Origin: Kuschelorhynchus macadamiae
Lineage: Eukaryota > Arthropoda > Insecta > Coleoptera > Curculionidae
Assembly (NCBI GenBank): GCA_030620095.1
Contig: JAUTXW010000347.1
Span: 201,001-265,000, forward strand
DNA length: 64,000 nt
Direction: 5' to 3'
The notes under the pieces were generated by a model. The model searched no databases. It was not told the origin of the DNA and saw nothing but the letters and a program-made list of their open reading frames with translations. Position numbers and translations under genes: made by a program. How positions within the stretch are numbered: the stretch's first letter is position 1; each line of letters opens with the position of its first letter. This document shows, in pieces, positions 46,618 through 57,331 of this stretch.

Positions 46618-47602
46618 TCACACTGGGTTTGGTAAATGCATTTTTCTTTTCGTAACGGTGTCCTTTGCCTTAGTTTTTGTCAGAAGGCTTCTTAACGTAT
46701 TTCCCAATTTAAAAGCGGTTTTAATGTTGAAATTCCTGGCTTTTTTCCGAAACTTTTCAGAAGTTCCCTTAATATAGGGTAATGTGTCGTAGATCGTAGT
46801 ATGATGATTATTTTGTAATTTTGTTATTGTATTATTTATTAATCTTTCAGAGTAACCATTCCACAACAGATTTTTTTTATATTTTCAATTTTTGCCTCAA
46901 TCTCCATCGTATTATTACAAGTTATTACAGCTCTGTTGTAAAGCGGTCTTATGAGGCCCTCTTTTGATGCTGCAAAATAGTTAGAACCCTGGTTGAGATA
47001 TATGCCTTCTGCATATTGCTTGACGAGAACGTCAGGAGAAGGCAAAGAAGAATATTTCTCTGTTCCACTGTAAACTTAATACATCTTCTTATGCTATTTG
47101 AGTGGTTGAAAAATTCTATCAAATGATTGTCATTTGCAGTCCACATAATGAAAATATCATCTACCTACTTAAGCCAAAGTTTAGGCTTGATTTGAGCAGT
47201 ATTTATTGCGTGCTCTTCGAGCTCCTCCAGAGCCGTATATAGACATTGCTTCTGGAGGGGGGGGGTTCAGACGGTGAAAATGTTCAACAACCGAAAAAAA
47301 ATTTCTAATTTTAGATAAAAACCTGCTTTCGGTTACGAGCCATTATGATCGAAACAAAGGTTTTTCCGTTATCTTACTTTATACCATTTCTATCCTTTTA
47401 TTTTAAATAAAAGTGGTTCTGGGGGGGGGGGTTAACTTCCAAACGCCCTCTTAAATTCGCCACTGAGCTACTCCATATAAATGTTGGCTACCACCGGAAA
47501 GAGGTATGACCCCATTGGAGGACCATCATCTTGTGAGCAAAACCTATCTTTCACTTGAATGAAGGAGTTACGGAGGAAGCATTCCAATAGTTCTGTCACA
47601 CC
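46618..47602 (-). pseudogene. PLE3 RT (palm) and linker, 3' piece
   Basis: From right to left: ELLECFLRNSFIQVKDRFCS, QDDGPPMGSYLFPVVANIYM (RT motif QxDGxxMGSxxxPxxAN), the insert, KQCLYTALEELEEHAINTAQ, IKPKLWLK then a stop where Y is expected before VDDIFIMW (catalytic site), frame changes, LNQGSNYFAASKEGLIRPLY, and YSERLINNTITKLQNNH...PYIKGTSEKFRKKARNFNIK to LPNPV. The GIY-YIG nuclease is continued only as the tandem units beyond 46618. Not functional. Confidence 0.85.
47265..47466. mobile_element. ~205-bp unclassified insertion in PLE3
   Basis: It interrupts PLE3 between NIYME and KQCLYTAL. It has runs of nine to eleven G near both ends (GGGGGGGGGTTCAGACGG and CTGGGGGGGGGGGTTAAC) and ends, on the reverse strand, CAGTGGCGAATTTAAGAGGG, a start like that of hAT-type MITEs. 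No coding capacity. Confidence 0.5.
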
Positions 47603-47705
47603 ATCTAGAGCAGTGGCGGCTCGTGGTGTCTAAAACTGGTGAGGCGAGAAAAGGTTTGTTACTTATAATAGGTAGATGGCGCCGCAGGCGAAAAATTTTT
47701 GGACT

Positions 47706-49232
47706 GAAAAAAGCTAATTAATAATATAAAATAAGGTGGCCATGGATTTCTGACATTTATGATTCTTATTTTTCTTGCGCTTGGAAACCATTTTCAAATA
47801 TTATCAATAATTTAATAATTTTATTAAAAAGTCTACTTTTTAAAAGAAAAATGATATTTTCAAATTCAGATAAATGTGATATGCTTCGTATTTACTACCT
47901 TGAGAATCGAAACAGCATAGCCGCAAGTGAAAGATATTTGATTGAGTACCCCGAACGGCCCCAGCCGCATTATACAATTTTTAACAGAATTGAAAGGCAA
48001 TTACGACATGAAGGAAATTTTGCTAAGAAAAGAAATAATTATGGATTGCGGACTACTGAAGAAGAAGTAAACGCTGTGTTAAATTCTGTAAGTTTATTAT
48101 CCTGGAACGGCAATGTTCGCAATGAATTCAAGCAAAAGATACCTATTCGTTTACAACAATGGCTAGCTTTAATTTTGATTGATTTGATTAATTTGATTCT
48201 AGGTTAATGAAAATCCAAGAATTTCGACCAGGCAGATTGGCAGGGATTTAAATAATATGCCCCACGTGAAAGTGTGGAGAACATTAAAAGCCGCCCATTA
48301 TATGCCCTTTAAAATCCACACAAGTCAGTTTTTGATGCCCGGTGATCCAGAAAGGCGACTAAATTTTTGTAATTGGCTTAATTTGGCATTGCAAGAAGAT
48401 CCGGATATTACAAACAAGATCATTTGGACTGACGAATCCTCATTTAGCTCGTGTGGAATGTTTAATAGACACAACGAGCATGTGTGGTCTATCAATAATC
48501 CTCGCGAGAACATACCAATCCGGGGCCAAGGTAGAAACTCTATTAATGTATGGAGTGGACTGTGTCGGAACAGACTGTTAGGGCCCATTTTGTTTGAAGG
48601 AGCCCTAACAGGTCAGCGTTACCTGGAGATGCTCACAGGTCCTATATTAGACTTTCTTGACGACTACCCGCTTAATGAACTGCAGCAGCTGTGGTGGCAA
48701 CAGGACGGAGCTCCAGCTCATAACGCGGGTATCGTCACCAATTACCTAAATACAGTTTTCCCTGAAAAATGGATAGGTAATAGAGGAGTTGTTTTATGGC
48801 CAGCGAGAAGCCCGGACTTGGCTCCCCATGACTTTTGTGGGGTCATCTAAAAGACTTGGTTTATAAAACTCCACCAAACGACATTAATCTTTTAAGACAA
48901 TCGTTAGAACGCACAATGGAGAGAGTGCCAGGCCGCATGATCCAGCGAGCTATAAATAAAGTTCCTGCGCGCATTCAAATGTGCATCCAACAACAAGGAA
49001 ATTTGTTTGAACACCTCATTTAAATCATTATTTTTATTTATTAACATAAAATAAATTGTTACTATTAGACTTTTGTTACTGTTTTATTTTAAAAATAGGT
49101 AATTTTTTTCTTTGTTACTATTTTTTTTATAAAGTAAACTAGATTAACAATATTATAAAATTATTAAATTTAATGAAATACTTGAGAAAAATCCATGGCC
49201 ACCTTATTTTATATTATTAATTAGCTTTTTTT
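47706..49232 (+). mobile_element. rosa-type (DD41D) mariner nested in hAT-B
   Basis: Terminal inverted repeats of about 44 bp are almost perfect: AAAAAAGCTAATTAATAATA, TAAAATAAGGTGGCCATGGA on the left and TCCATGGCCACCTTATTTTA, TATTATTAATTAGCTTTTTT on the right. About 1.53 kb. A single transposase gene in + direction fills it. The TA target duplication could not be placed unambiguously because the ends are TA-rich. Confidence 0.9.
47851..49023 (+). pseudogene. rosa-type mariner transposase with a probable intron and one frameshift
   Basis: Exon 1 (47851-48087) encodes an HTH region, MIFSNSDKCDMLRIYYLENR ... QPHYTIFNRIERQLR. GTAAGT at 48088 and TTGATTCTAG ending at 48202 bound a 115-bp insertion; joining 48087 to 48203 keeps the frame (...VLNS|VNENPRISTRQIG). 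Then come IIWTDESSFS (first D), WWQQDGAPAHN (second D) and WPARSPDLAPHD (third D), with 41 residues between the second and third: the DD41D signature of rosa-type mariners. After HDF a T-run indel near 48835 shifts the frame; the rest, LWGHLKDLVY...QGNLFEHLI, continues to 49023. About 350 residues overall, the usual size. One lesion only. Confidence 0.85.
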
Positions 49233-49342
49233 CCACTATCTAAAACTATTTCACACACGTGTTACATATCATTTTAATCAGAATTAAAAATGCTTTTAAA
49301 AAAGTAAAAAAAAAATCCAGGTCCGTATTTAAATTTAGAAAG

Positions 49343-49680
49343 TTGATGATGGGCCACGAAGGACGAAACGTCGGATTAAAAATCTGACAACGCCATTTTG
49401 TAGAGGAGAAAAAACTACAATAAGAATGTGGTCTTAGTTTTTTTTTATCTGCCAAAATAAAAGTCGCAAAAAAATAAATTCAAAAATCGTCAATTTCGGT
49501 TTTTTTCGGATTTCTTCGAAATGGTTTGGAATATTTTTATTTTCTCAGCGGCATTCGATTGGGCTCTAAAATGCGCAACTTTGCCAAATTTAAACTACCC
49601 ATCTAGCTCTTACGGTTTAGAAGATCCCCATGATGAGCATCGAATTTGAAACACCCAGTACATATATACTCTTCTCAAAG
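49343..49680 (+). other. PLE-type module with hammerhead-like relic
   Basis: TTGATGATGGGCCACGAAGG then ACGAAACGTCGGATTAAAAA keeps the hammerhead order and needs only T-to-C in the first base of CUGAUGA. It is followed by TCGGTTTTTTTCGGATTTCT..., GCGCAACTTTGCC and an AAACACCCAGTAC edge near 49660. This is the same layout as 11107-11441 and 9450-9760, in the opposite orientation. Nested in hAT-B. Confidence 0.45.
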
Positions 49681-49869
49681 ATATATAATATACACATTTT
49701 TCATCATTGGATTTTTTTATAAAAAATATTTAAAATACTTAATCAAAATAGCCAGAATCGAGTTTAAAGTGTAATAAACCTGTAATAATCTAATATGGTG
49801 TGGACAGTAATTTTTTTATAAAAAACCAAAACTGTTTAGGCAAATAGGTATGTGGATGGTGCAGTTAAG

Positions 49870-51868
49870 TCACTTTTTGTAAATTAAATTAATGCGCCTG
49901 TCTTTTAAAGAAGCAAATTTCTCAATGATTTTGTCATAAAAGTCACCATTACATTCAGAAAGTTTAACTAATAACTCTTTTTCTATTGCCATGATCGACA
50001 GGGCTGAGAGCCTATCTTGAGACCTACTATTTCGTAAGTAGGTCTTTATTCGCTTTAAGCACGAAAAATCTCTTTCGGCCTGTACACTTGTTAAGGGGAT
50101 TGTCAACATTAATGTCCCAAGTCGATATACTTCACAAAATACTGAAATTAATTCTAAACTATTAATTTGTTTAAAGAGTTTTTGAATATTGACTTTATAA
50201 AATTGTTCATCTCGGTAAATTATGCTTAGCTCATTTTTGAGGCGGTCTTTGTCAAACATTTTTGGATACGTTTTTTCTAACGAATTTAATAGACTAATAG
50301 GGAATTCTGTGGCAAAGTCTTTGTATTTTGATGTATTAAGAAGTTTCACAAATTCCAATTTGTGTAAATCTTCAAACCTGATGTTAATTTGAAACATTAT
50401 ACAGTCTAAAATTTCATAAAACAGATTTTTATATTTTTCCATTAAATCTGATTCGCTTATGGTACGGGTTTGTCTACTACATGGCAATCCCGTAAGTGAT
50501 TTTGCTTTTTCAAAAATGGATTTAAGGAAATTTTCAGCCCGCAGCTCATTTAATCGTTTGACGGCAATGTTCAATTGTGAAATGCAGAAATCAATTTCTA
50601 GGTTACTTAACTGAAAACTTGAAACAGGATATCAGTAACAAAAAAATTTTCTTTAAATGCAAAAGTTAAAAAAGCAAATTCAAAATCGGAAAGGTCTTTT
50701 AGATACCCCTTGGCCATGTGTATAGTATCTGAGTCTAATTCTGGATTTTCAATCATGTCCTGAAAAACTAAGGTTAATCCTTCCCAATTATTTGCAACAA
50801 AAATTAGAATTTTTGATCGAGAATACCATCTTGTATCGCTTGCTTGCGGAACTCGTTTTTTTATTATTTTGTCCAATATAGATGTGCGTTTGTACGATTC
50901 ATGGAAAAAAGCAGGCAAACTTTTCAAAGTTGCGAAAAAGGTTCTGCTTTCCTTAATATAATTTGAACCCTGTTGTAAAATTAAATTGAGACGATGAGCA
51001 GCACAATGAGTGTACATTGCTTGTGGGGCATCTGATCTTATTCGTGTTTGTAGACCGCTCAATTCTCCGGCCATAACCGCAGCTCCATCATAACATTGTG
51101 CTACTAATTTTCGTTTAAAATTTAAAGGTTCCAAGATTCTTACAATTAAGTTATAGAGTGCATTAGCTCTAGAATCCTCAGTTATATCAAAATAGCCTAA
51201 AAAACGTTCTTTTATTTCGGCTAATTTATTTACATACCTAACAGTTACACAACATTGGGCTTTTGCAACTATATCCGTCGTATCATCTACAATTAATGAG
51301 AAAAATGTAGCCTCCGATATTTCTTGTTTAATAAAGTCTCTCATATGTTCGTCAATACAAAATATTAATTCATTCTGAATAGTTTTCGATTGTCCCGTAA
51401 ATACACTTTTCTCTTCTAAATGCTTTACAAGTTCGGTGTTACGTTTAATTAAACAATTAAAAACTTCCTTAAAATTCCCTCTGTTAAAAGAAGATTCGGA
51501 TTGGTCATGCCCCCTAAAAGCCAGTTCTTGTTTTCCCAGTAATATAGTCGTATCTATAAGGTATGTCAAAAGCAAGCGGTTTTTCCTAACATCTTCATTG
51601 TACAATAATTTAGATAAACGAGCATTTTCGATTAGTGCATCTTTAATTGTAGTCATATTTTGAGACAAACGTACAAAACCTAAGGTATTTTGAATATGGT
51701 CTTTAGACCCTTCATGCATTTTAACCGTTCTAGAAAAATTTTTAAAATCAACGTATCCATCAGAAGTCCATACTGTTTTTGTTTTTCCCAGTATTTACCT
51801 CGGGACGCCTGGAAAATGCCGTTGTCAATAGTGACATAACGATATCGTGAACTGGATTCATAGTTCAC
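49870..51868 (-). pseudogene. hAT-B transposase (ZMYM/TTF-type), nearly complete
   Basis: Three open pieces in order. 51868-51680: start MNYESSSRYRYVTIDNGIFQ, with the zinc-finger region apparently shortened. 51719-50607: LAFRGHDQSESS, FFSLIVDDTTDI (first catalytic D), IKERFLGYFD, CYDGAAVMAGELSG (second D kept), THCAAHRLNLIL, DTRWYSR. 50574-49870: C-terminal domain with RLGTLMLTIPLTSVQAERDF, SCLKRIKTYLRNSRSQDRLS, which holds the catalytic E and the W/R-rich dimerisation block. Frame changes near 51700 and 50590 are the only lesions I see. Compared with hAT-A this copy keeps both aspartates. It would move hAT-B if the breaks were absent; family known from many insects. Confidence 0.85.
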
Positions 51869-52657
51869 ACGTTTCGTTTATTTCAAATTTTAATCACTAA
51901 TTTATATAAACTACTCTATCAGTCTATCTACTCAATAATTAAACTAACGCAACGTCAAAAATACTTTAGATAGAGTAACACTCGACACAGACTAAACGCG
52001 CGACATTCATGAAATAATACTATAAAACAAATACCAAATTATTGCCGAATAATCTCAATATCCACCCACTTCCCGCTCAATCTAAAACCGTTACTACTAA
52101 CAGTCAAATACGAATACCCCACATGTCCACGCAAATATCAACAAAAACAAAAACGGCTTGCATTTGGCAGCCGGATGCCCGATTGTCATTTACCGATAAA
52201 TAATAATTATTTCGATTTATATTCAATCTGTGCTAACATTAAATGGCAACGTTTCAATCATTAAGCGAAGTTTTCATCGCCTCAAATGCAATAAAAAGAG
52301 ATGGAATGAATCTACATATGCAACACGACCTTTTTCCCTCTTTCTCAGACTTATTAAAAATCCAAATACCATTCAAGTGTCCGAGGCGCAATTCGCATCG
52401 CCGCGTATAAGTAAAGTCGAATAAAAAAGAAATGATATTGCAGTTATTGGACATTGTACTGTTGGTTAGTAAAGTAAAGTGTTTATTTATGATTTACGCA
52501 TATTTGATGAAATTTTCATAGTGTTTGAGACAATTTTCAGAGAATAATGTATCAACTTGGAAAGAATTAATTTTGAAAATAAAAATGTATATTTATAGGA
52601 AAGCAAATGAGGCGGTGCCTCAGTTGCCTCATCTGACGAGCAGCCGCTGATCTAGAG

Positions 52658-52925
52658 GCAACATCGTTCGTTCAAAGACCGTTTCGTCTTCCCTCAACTT
52701 TTGCCCAATTATGTCTTATTGATTCACATATCAGAACATTTATGTATAAACTTTCTACATCAAAACTAACAAGTCAGCAAATGAATTCGTTTTACTTCGT
52801 AAAAGATGAATGATTTCTAACAAAAATTTGACTAAAGCACTTGTTGGTGAGTCCCTGAAGCTAGTAATTGGTCTCAGAGGCATGTTCGGCTTGCGAATCT
52901 TTCTCATAACATAGACATTTGGTAG
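52658..52925 (-). pseudogene. PLE3 RT, 5' piece beyond hAT-B
   Basis: The reverse strand reads KLPNVYVMRKIRKPNMPLRP, ITSFRDSPTSALVKFLLEII and on to TVFERTMLPLDGVT at the hAT duplication, i.e. RT motif 1 (P..RPI.S) and the start of the fingers. Stops interrupt it. The N-terminal third of the PLE ORF is not visible upstream (52926-53390 shows no PLE frame). Confidence 0.7.
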
Positions 52926-53396
52926 CTTGTTGTAATGCGGCGTTCACTTGAAAGAAAAGGAAAACCGACGCATATACACAGGGCTGGATATGTTAGTAAA
53001 GACTTCACCAATCCTAAGAACGTGAATATGGGTTGGTACCTCATCGGGCGACGGAAAACCTCTCTACTGTTATCTGTTTTAACCGAAAATAAAAAGAAAA
53101 AAAAAAGCAGAAAAAATAAGATAAAGAAATTAAAAAAAATAAAAAAATAAATAATATAAGGTCTTCTACACAGATGTGATTTTTCCATCTCATCCGAAAA
53201 TTCGGTTGAGAAATCTGTGGTTGATAAAAATAAAGATAACTGCTTTCACAAACACAATAATTACTTAAGTAATAATGGCCTGAAGAATTTCCATAACTAA
53301 AAATTCCGTTTCAGTTCTCTTTATTTCTACTACAAATTCAAGGGGTTTATATATTTAAAATGCATTAACCGTCTTTTTCTTTAAATTTTCCTGGTT

Positions 53397-53400
53397 TCAA

Positions 53401-53467
<67 letters not shown>
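53397..53467. repeat. (TAA)n microsatellite
   Basis: About 22 units of AAT/TAA in a row. Confidence 0.95.
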
Positions 53468-53470
<3 letters not shown>

Positions 53471-53573
53471 GATACATTTTTTAGCATTAAAGTGCGATAG
53501 TGGAGCTGATTTCGGCACTCCTCTCCTATTGCGTTACTGTTTAAAAAAGGACCAAAATAGGTGCCGAATTGTA

Positions 53574-54463
53574 CAGGGTGTTCCAGCGAGGACTGAACAG
53601 GGACCTATTTTCGACCTTCCTTGTGTTTTGGAAAAATTCAAAATAGCCAATCGATATATTTTTTCTTGTAGAATCCAAAAATATCATCGAAAAAATATTT
53701 GAACCAGAAACAAAAGAGTTACGCTATGCATCAAGTGTTTTTTAAATGGAATGTATCGTTTTTTATACGATTTTTGGAAAGAGTGATTTTTTTTATGTCC
53801 GTTCTGATTAAAAGATTTGATTTTGCAATAGCTGTTTATATTACATTTTAATGTTTTGCAAACTAAAATTTTAGCTTCACCTGTTTAAAATATACGATAG
53901 GTTGGTATAGGTGATCAAGGTAAAATGACGTTTGAATGCTTTGTCAATAAAAATTGACATTATTTTAATTATTGTCGAAGCCTTCACCTAAAAAATATAT
54001 ATTTGACTCTGATCGAAATGAAATACTCTTTGGACGAGAGACTACAGATTGTTATGCTATTTTACAAGTGCCAAGAAAATGCAAGAGAAGCAAGAAGAAG
54101 ATTTATTGCAAATTTTCATAGAAATATATCCATCAAGGATAAAAAACCTATTTGAGGAAAATAAAACTTTACATGATAGAAAAAGAAATATACAAAGAAG
54201 AAGAAATCGAGACCAGGCCATTATAAATTATTTTCAAGTTAATACAACCAAATTATTTCGGATGCAGTTCGGGAAGTTCAGTACGGTGGCGGTGTAAGGC
54301 GCAGAAGAGTTACCCGAGGGACTGTTCACAGGACTCTGAAAATTCATAAATTTAGGCCTTTTCGTATCCTTACACTTCATTACATCGATTGGCTATTTTG
54401 AATTTTTCCAAAATACAAGGAAGGTCGAAAATAGGTCCCTGTTCAGTCCTCGCTGGAACACCC
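53574..54463 (+). mobile_element. mariner deletion derivative with ~80-bp terminal inverted repeats
   Basis: CAGGGTGTTCCAGCGAGGAC to CAAAATAGCCAATCGAT (53574-53655) is the reverse complement of 54384-54463, apart from the outermost few bases. TA precedes the left end. Inside, frames with lesions read EMKYSLDERLQIVMLFYKCQ, a stretch with REARRRF, and RGTVHRTLKIHKFRPFRI: the paired helix-turn-helix DNA-binding part of a mariner transposase. The catalytic domain is gone. 890 bp. Confidence 0.85.
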
Positions 54464-54469
54464 ACATAG

Positions 54470-54936
54470 TCACAGTATATGTGTTACAAATACTGCGTTT
54501 TTAAACATTTTTATTGGGCGCCATAAGTGGTGTTTACATTGACACAGACCTCCATTTTGTTACGTCATGTTGAATTCGTACCAGTTTATTTCATTTTTTA
54601 CATTTAATGTTTCTACAAAATTTTAATTGAACAAGATTTTTTTACGTCGATTTAAAAAAAAAATTATTTTGTCGCCATTTTGTTTCGTCATCTTAAATTT
54701 GTACTACAAACTTACCAGTTTATTTGTATAACACACTTAATTTAATAATATTTTTTTAACATTCTTCCGCCATGTTGGAATATTACCATGTCATCCCTAT
54801 ATGACCCTTAACTTTTGACTAAAATTTCATTAATTAATTAAAAGTCAATCGGATAAGTAGTCTTTAAGCTATGCCGCGAACTGACAGACAGACCGACAGA
54901 TGGGCCGACTAAATTGATAAAACATCCTCACCAAAA
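54470..54936 (+). repeat. GACA/YY1-motif repeat
   Basis: Units with TGGGCGCCATAAGTGG, TCGCCATTTTGTTTCGTCAT, TTCCGCCATGTTGG, then CTATGCCGCGAACTGACAGA, CAGACCGACAGATGGGCCGA and AATTGATAAAACATCC, where LINE 3 begins. It resumes at 58756. Confidence 0.75.
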
Positions 54937-55549
54937 GAATTTAAAGATTTTCGGTCCATTAGTGTTTTGCCTTGCATGCCCAAAATTCTACAAAAGTAAT
55001 TAATATTCAACCATCTGAACATTTTGAAAATAGTGGCATTCTGCCTGAAACTCAGTCGGGATTTCGCGCCCACCGTGGATGTTCTACAGCAGGGGTGCTC
55101 AAACTTGAACTGCTGGCGATCTACCTCAATATTTTTAGACTACTTACGATCGACTCTGAGAGGCTGCAAGTATGTGTGATGCAGGGTTGTCGTACATACA
55201 CGATACATACATCCTACCTACCTACCTACCTACCTACCTACCTAGGTCGGGTGTACCGTAGCATATATAGATATTAGCTTTCCGCACAATATACATTATT
55301 TTAGTTAAGGTTTGGCTTAGGTTTAGTTAGATTCTTCTCTACAATAACAATGAAAAAACTTATAGTTATTCAAAATTGCGAGTTTATTGGTTGTTACAAA
55401 ACAAAAGAGTTACATATGGTGTTAAACTTAACTAACTTAACTTCAGCATACTTTTTGACTAAGTTGACCCAAACATTGCTGTCAGTTGAAAGGCGATTTG
55501 CCTTAGATTCGGATATTTATCTTCAGATATAAAACACCAGAAATTTGTA

Positions 55550-57020
55550 TCAGATGCTGTAGCTTTGAGATGTATATCTTATATAATCTGCAGTAGCTAA
55601 TTCCTCAATGTTTTTACATGAAAAAGGATAACTCATAAATGATGCTATATTTGCCAATTTACTACAATCATAAAAACGTATTTCAAATTGTCCTAAAATA
55701 TTTGATAATTCAGCCTCATACGTATCATAATTCAACTGAGGAATCCTTGCTTTCAAAGACGGAAAATGTTTCAGATCCTTGCTTTTCAGTTGATCTATCA
55801 TAAGTTGCAATTTACTTTTGAATGCGTTTACTGCGCTAATCATCTCAAAAACAGTTTTTCCTTTACCTAAGCTCCAAGTTAATGGTGTTTAAGTGCATTG
55901 TGATGTCAGTCAAAAATGCCAAGTCAGCAATTTTTCAACATCTAAGTGTCATCACCTCTTTCGTCTAGAAAAGCTGTTATTTCGGGCAATAATTCTTGAA
56001 ACGTTTCTAGGAATTTTCCGCGACCCAACCATCTGACGTCCATGTGAAGAACTAAATCAGTGTGCTCAGCTGACTCCCTATCTTCCAACTGCAACTTAAA
56101 GAGCCGCCGTTGCAAGCTACGTGCACGGATGGAATTCACAATTTTTGTTGCAATGCCCATAATTTCCTCGTTGATGTATAATGCAATGGATTGAAAAAAA
56201 TGAAGGGAAATCTTCATTAGGTCGACACATTGCCACAAAACCGTTTTTGTTTCCAGTCATTGCTGGTGCTCCATCAGACGTAATGCACACTAATTTATAT
56301 ATTGGTAGCTTGTAGTTTTCTACAAAATTGAAGAAAACGTCATATATAAATTCGCTACCGATCTTCCCCTTCAGAGGAATGATTGTTAAAAATTCTTCCT
56401 TAGCCAACATGTCATTGAATACCATCCGAATAAAAATACACAGCTGGGCAGTGTCTGTCATATGGATTCGTCGAACTGTAAAGAAAAGAATGTACATTCC
56501 ATGATATTATTTTTTAGTTTATCTGCCATGTCCTGACTCACGACTTCAATACGCCTTGTGACAGTTGGACGAGATAATTGAAGTTCTCTAATACCAGACA
56601 TGATTTCTGTTTTATTTTTAAAATCTCCAAATAAAGTCTCACTCGCTTCAATAAATGCTTCCTTCACAACCGATCCATCTTCGAATGGTTTCTTGTGTTT
56701 CGCCAATATATGAGATATTTTAAATGACGCGATCGTAGCAGCTTTTGATTGTTTGGCTGGTCTTGTGAACATGGTTTGTTCTTTTTTCAAACAAGATATC
56801 AAATCACTTTTCGTTTTCTTAATTCACTCTGTGGCGGAAAATCCTTTTCATAGTTTTTATGAACCGTTTTATGATGCCTCTCTAAGTTACCACGCTTAGG
56901 TATTGCAACTGACGCACCACAAATAAGACAAATGCACTTATCCTTCAATATACAAAACAAAAATTCTTCCTCCCAATCGTTATTAACATGATACGTTTTA
57001 GATTTCTTCGCTGCACTCAT
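55550..57020 (-). pseudogene. hAT copy 3 transposase, broken
   Basis: Start MSAAKKSKTYHVNNDWEEEF, BED finger (CICLIC ... LERHHKTVH), frameshift near 56800, FFSLQFDES with a small deletion before MTDTAQLCIF, CITSDGAPAMTG with the second catalytic D kept, a deletion between CIIHQ and EIMGIATK relative to copy 2 (one of two alternative frames there), LQLEDRESAEHTDLVLHMDV, a break near 55940, and EMISAVNAFKSKLQLMIDQL to the C-terminal region. At least four lesions. Same family as copies 1 and 2 and more damaged than copy 2. Confidence 0.88.
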
Positions 57021-57331
57021 TTTGTACTATGTAATAATAAACTTTGTATCGACGTAGTATTGTCTTCAAGTTGCAATTCAAAATGACTTCAATTCGTGCA
57101 GGCGCAACATTTATATCGGCGTGAACGAAAGTCAATGTTCCTGTCAAAGAAATTTCTAGAAAAGCGGCAAGAACAAAAAATGCGTACCGCGCGTTCCTTT
57201 GATAAAGCCGCCTTTTGCCGCTAGCGGAGTGTTATTTTATTACGTAATACATTTTTGTAGTCTAGTTAAGTACCTACTTATTAAAAAAAAATTTCTTCTC
57301 GAGATCTACTCAAAAAGCACTCGCGATCGCT

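Larger units (their letters stand above)
47611..52649 (-). mobile_element. hAT-B: 5-kb ZMYM-type hAT with perfect 8-bp TSD
   Basis: The left end starts CAGTGGCGGCTCGTGG; the right end on the reverse strand starts CAGCGGCTGCTCGTCA. ATCTAGAG flanks both sides (47603-47610, 52650-52657). The element sits in the RT coding part of PLE3. It holds a near-complete transposase gene (49870-51868), a rosa-type mariner (47706-49232) and a PLE-type module (49343-49680) in its 3' part, so these arrived later. Confidence 0.93.
46618..52925 (-). mobile_element. PLE3: Penelope-like element split by hAT-B and another insert
   Basis: Coding pieces of one PLE appear on both sides of a 5-kb hAT (47611-52649). 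Right of the hAT: KLPNVYVMRKIRKPNMPLRP and an RPITSF motif. Left of it: DDGPPMGSYLFPVVANIYME. A further ~205-bp insert (47265-47466) and then KPKLWLK-VDDIFIM and a linker follow, down to 46618, where the tandem array starts. Removing the hAT and the small insert restores collinearity with other PLE RTs. Confidence 0.85.

Noticed and set aside
47265..47466. G-runs as a possible G-quadruplex regulatory site
   Set aside because: Two long G-runs are 150 bp apart within a small insertion; four closely spaced runs, as needed for a stable quadruplex, are not present.
52904..53190. 94-codon reverse-strand frame with FFIFFNFFILFF
   Set aside because: It is a translation of an A/T-rich tract with no support.
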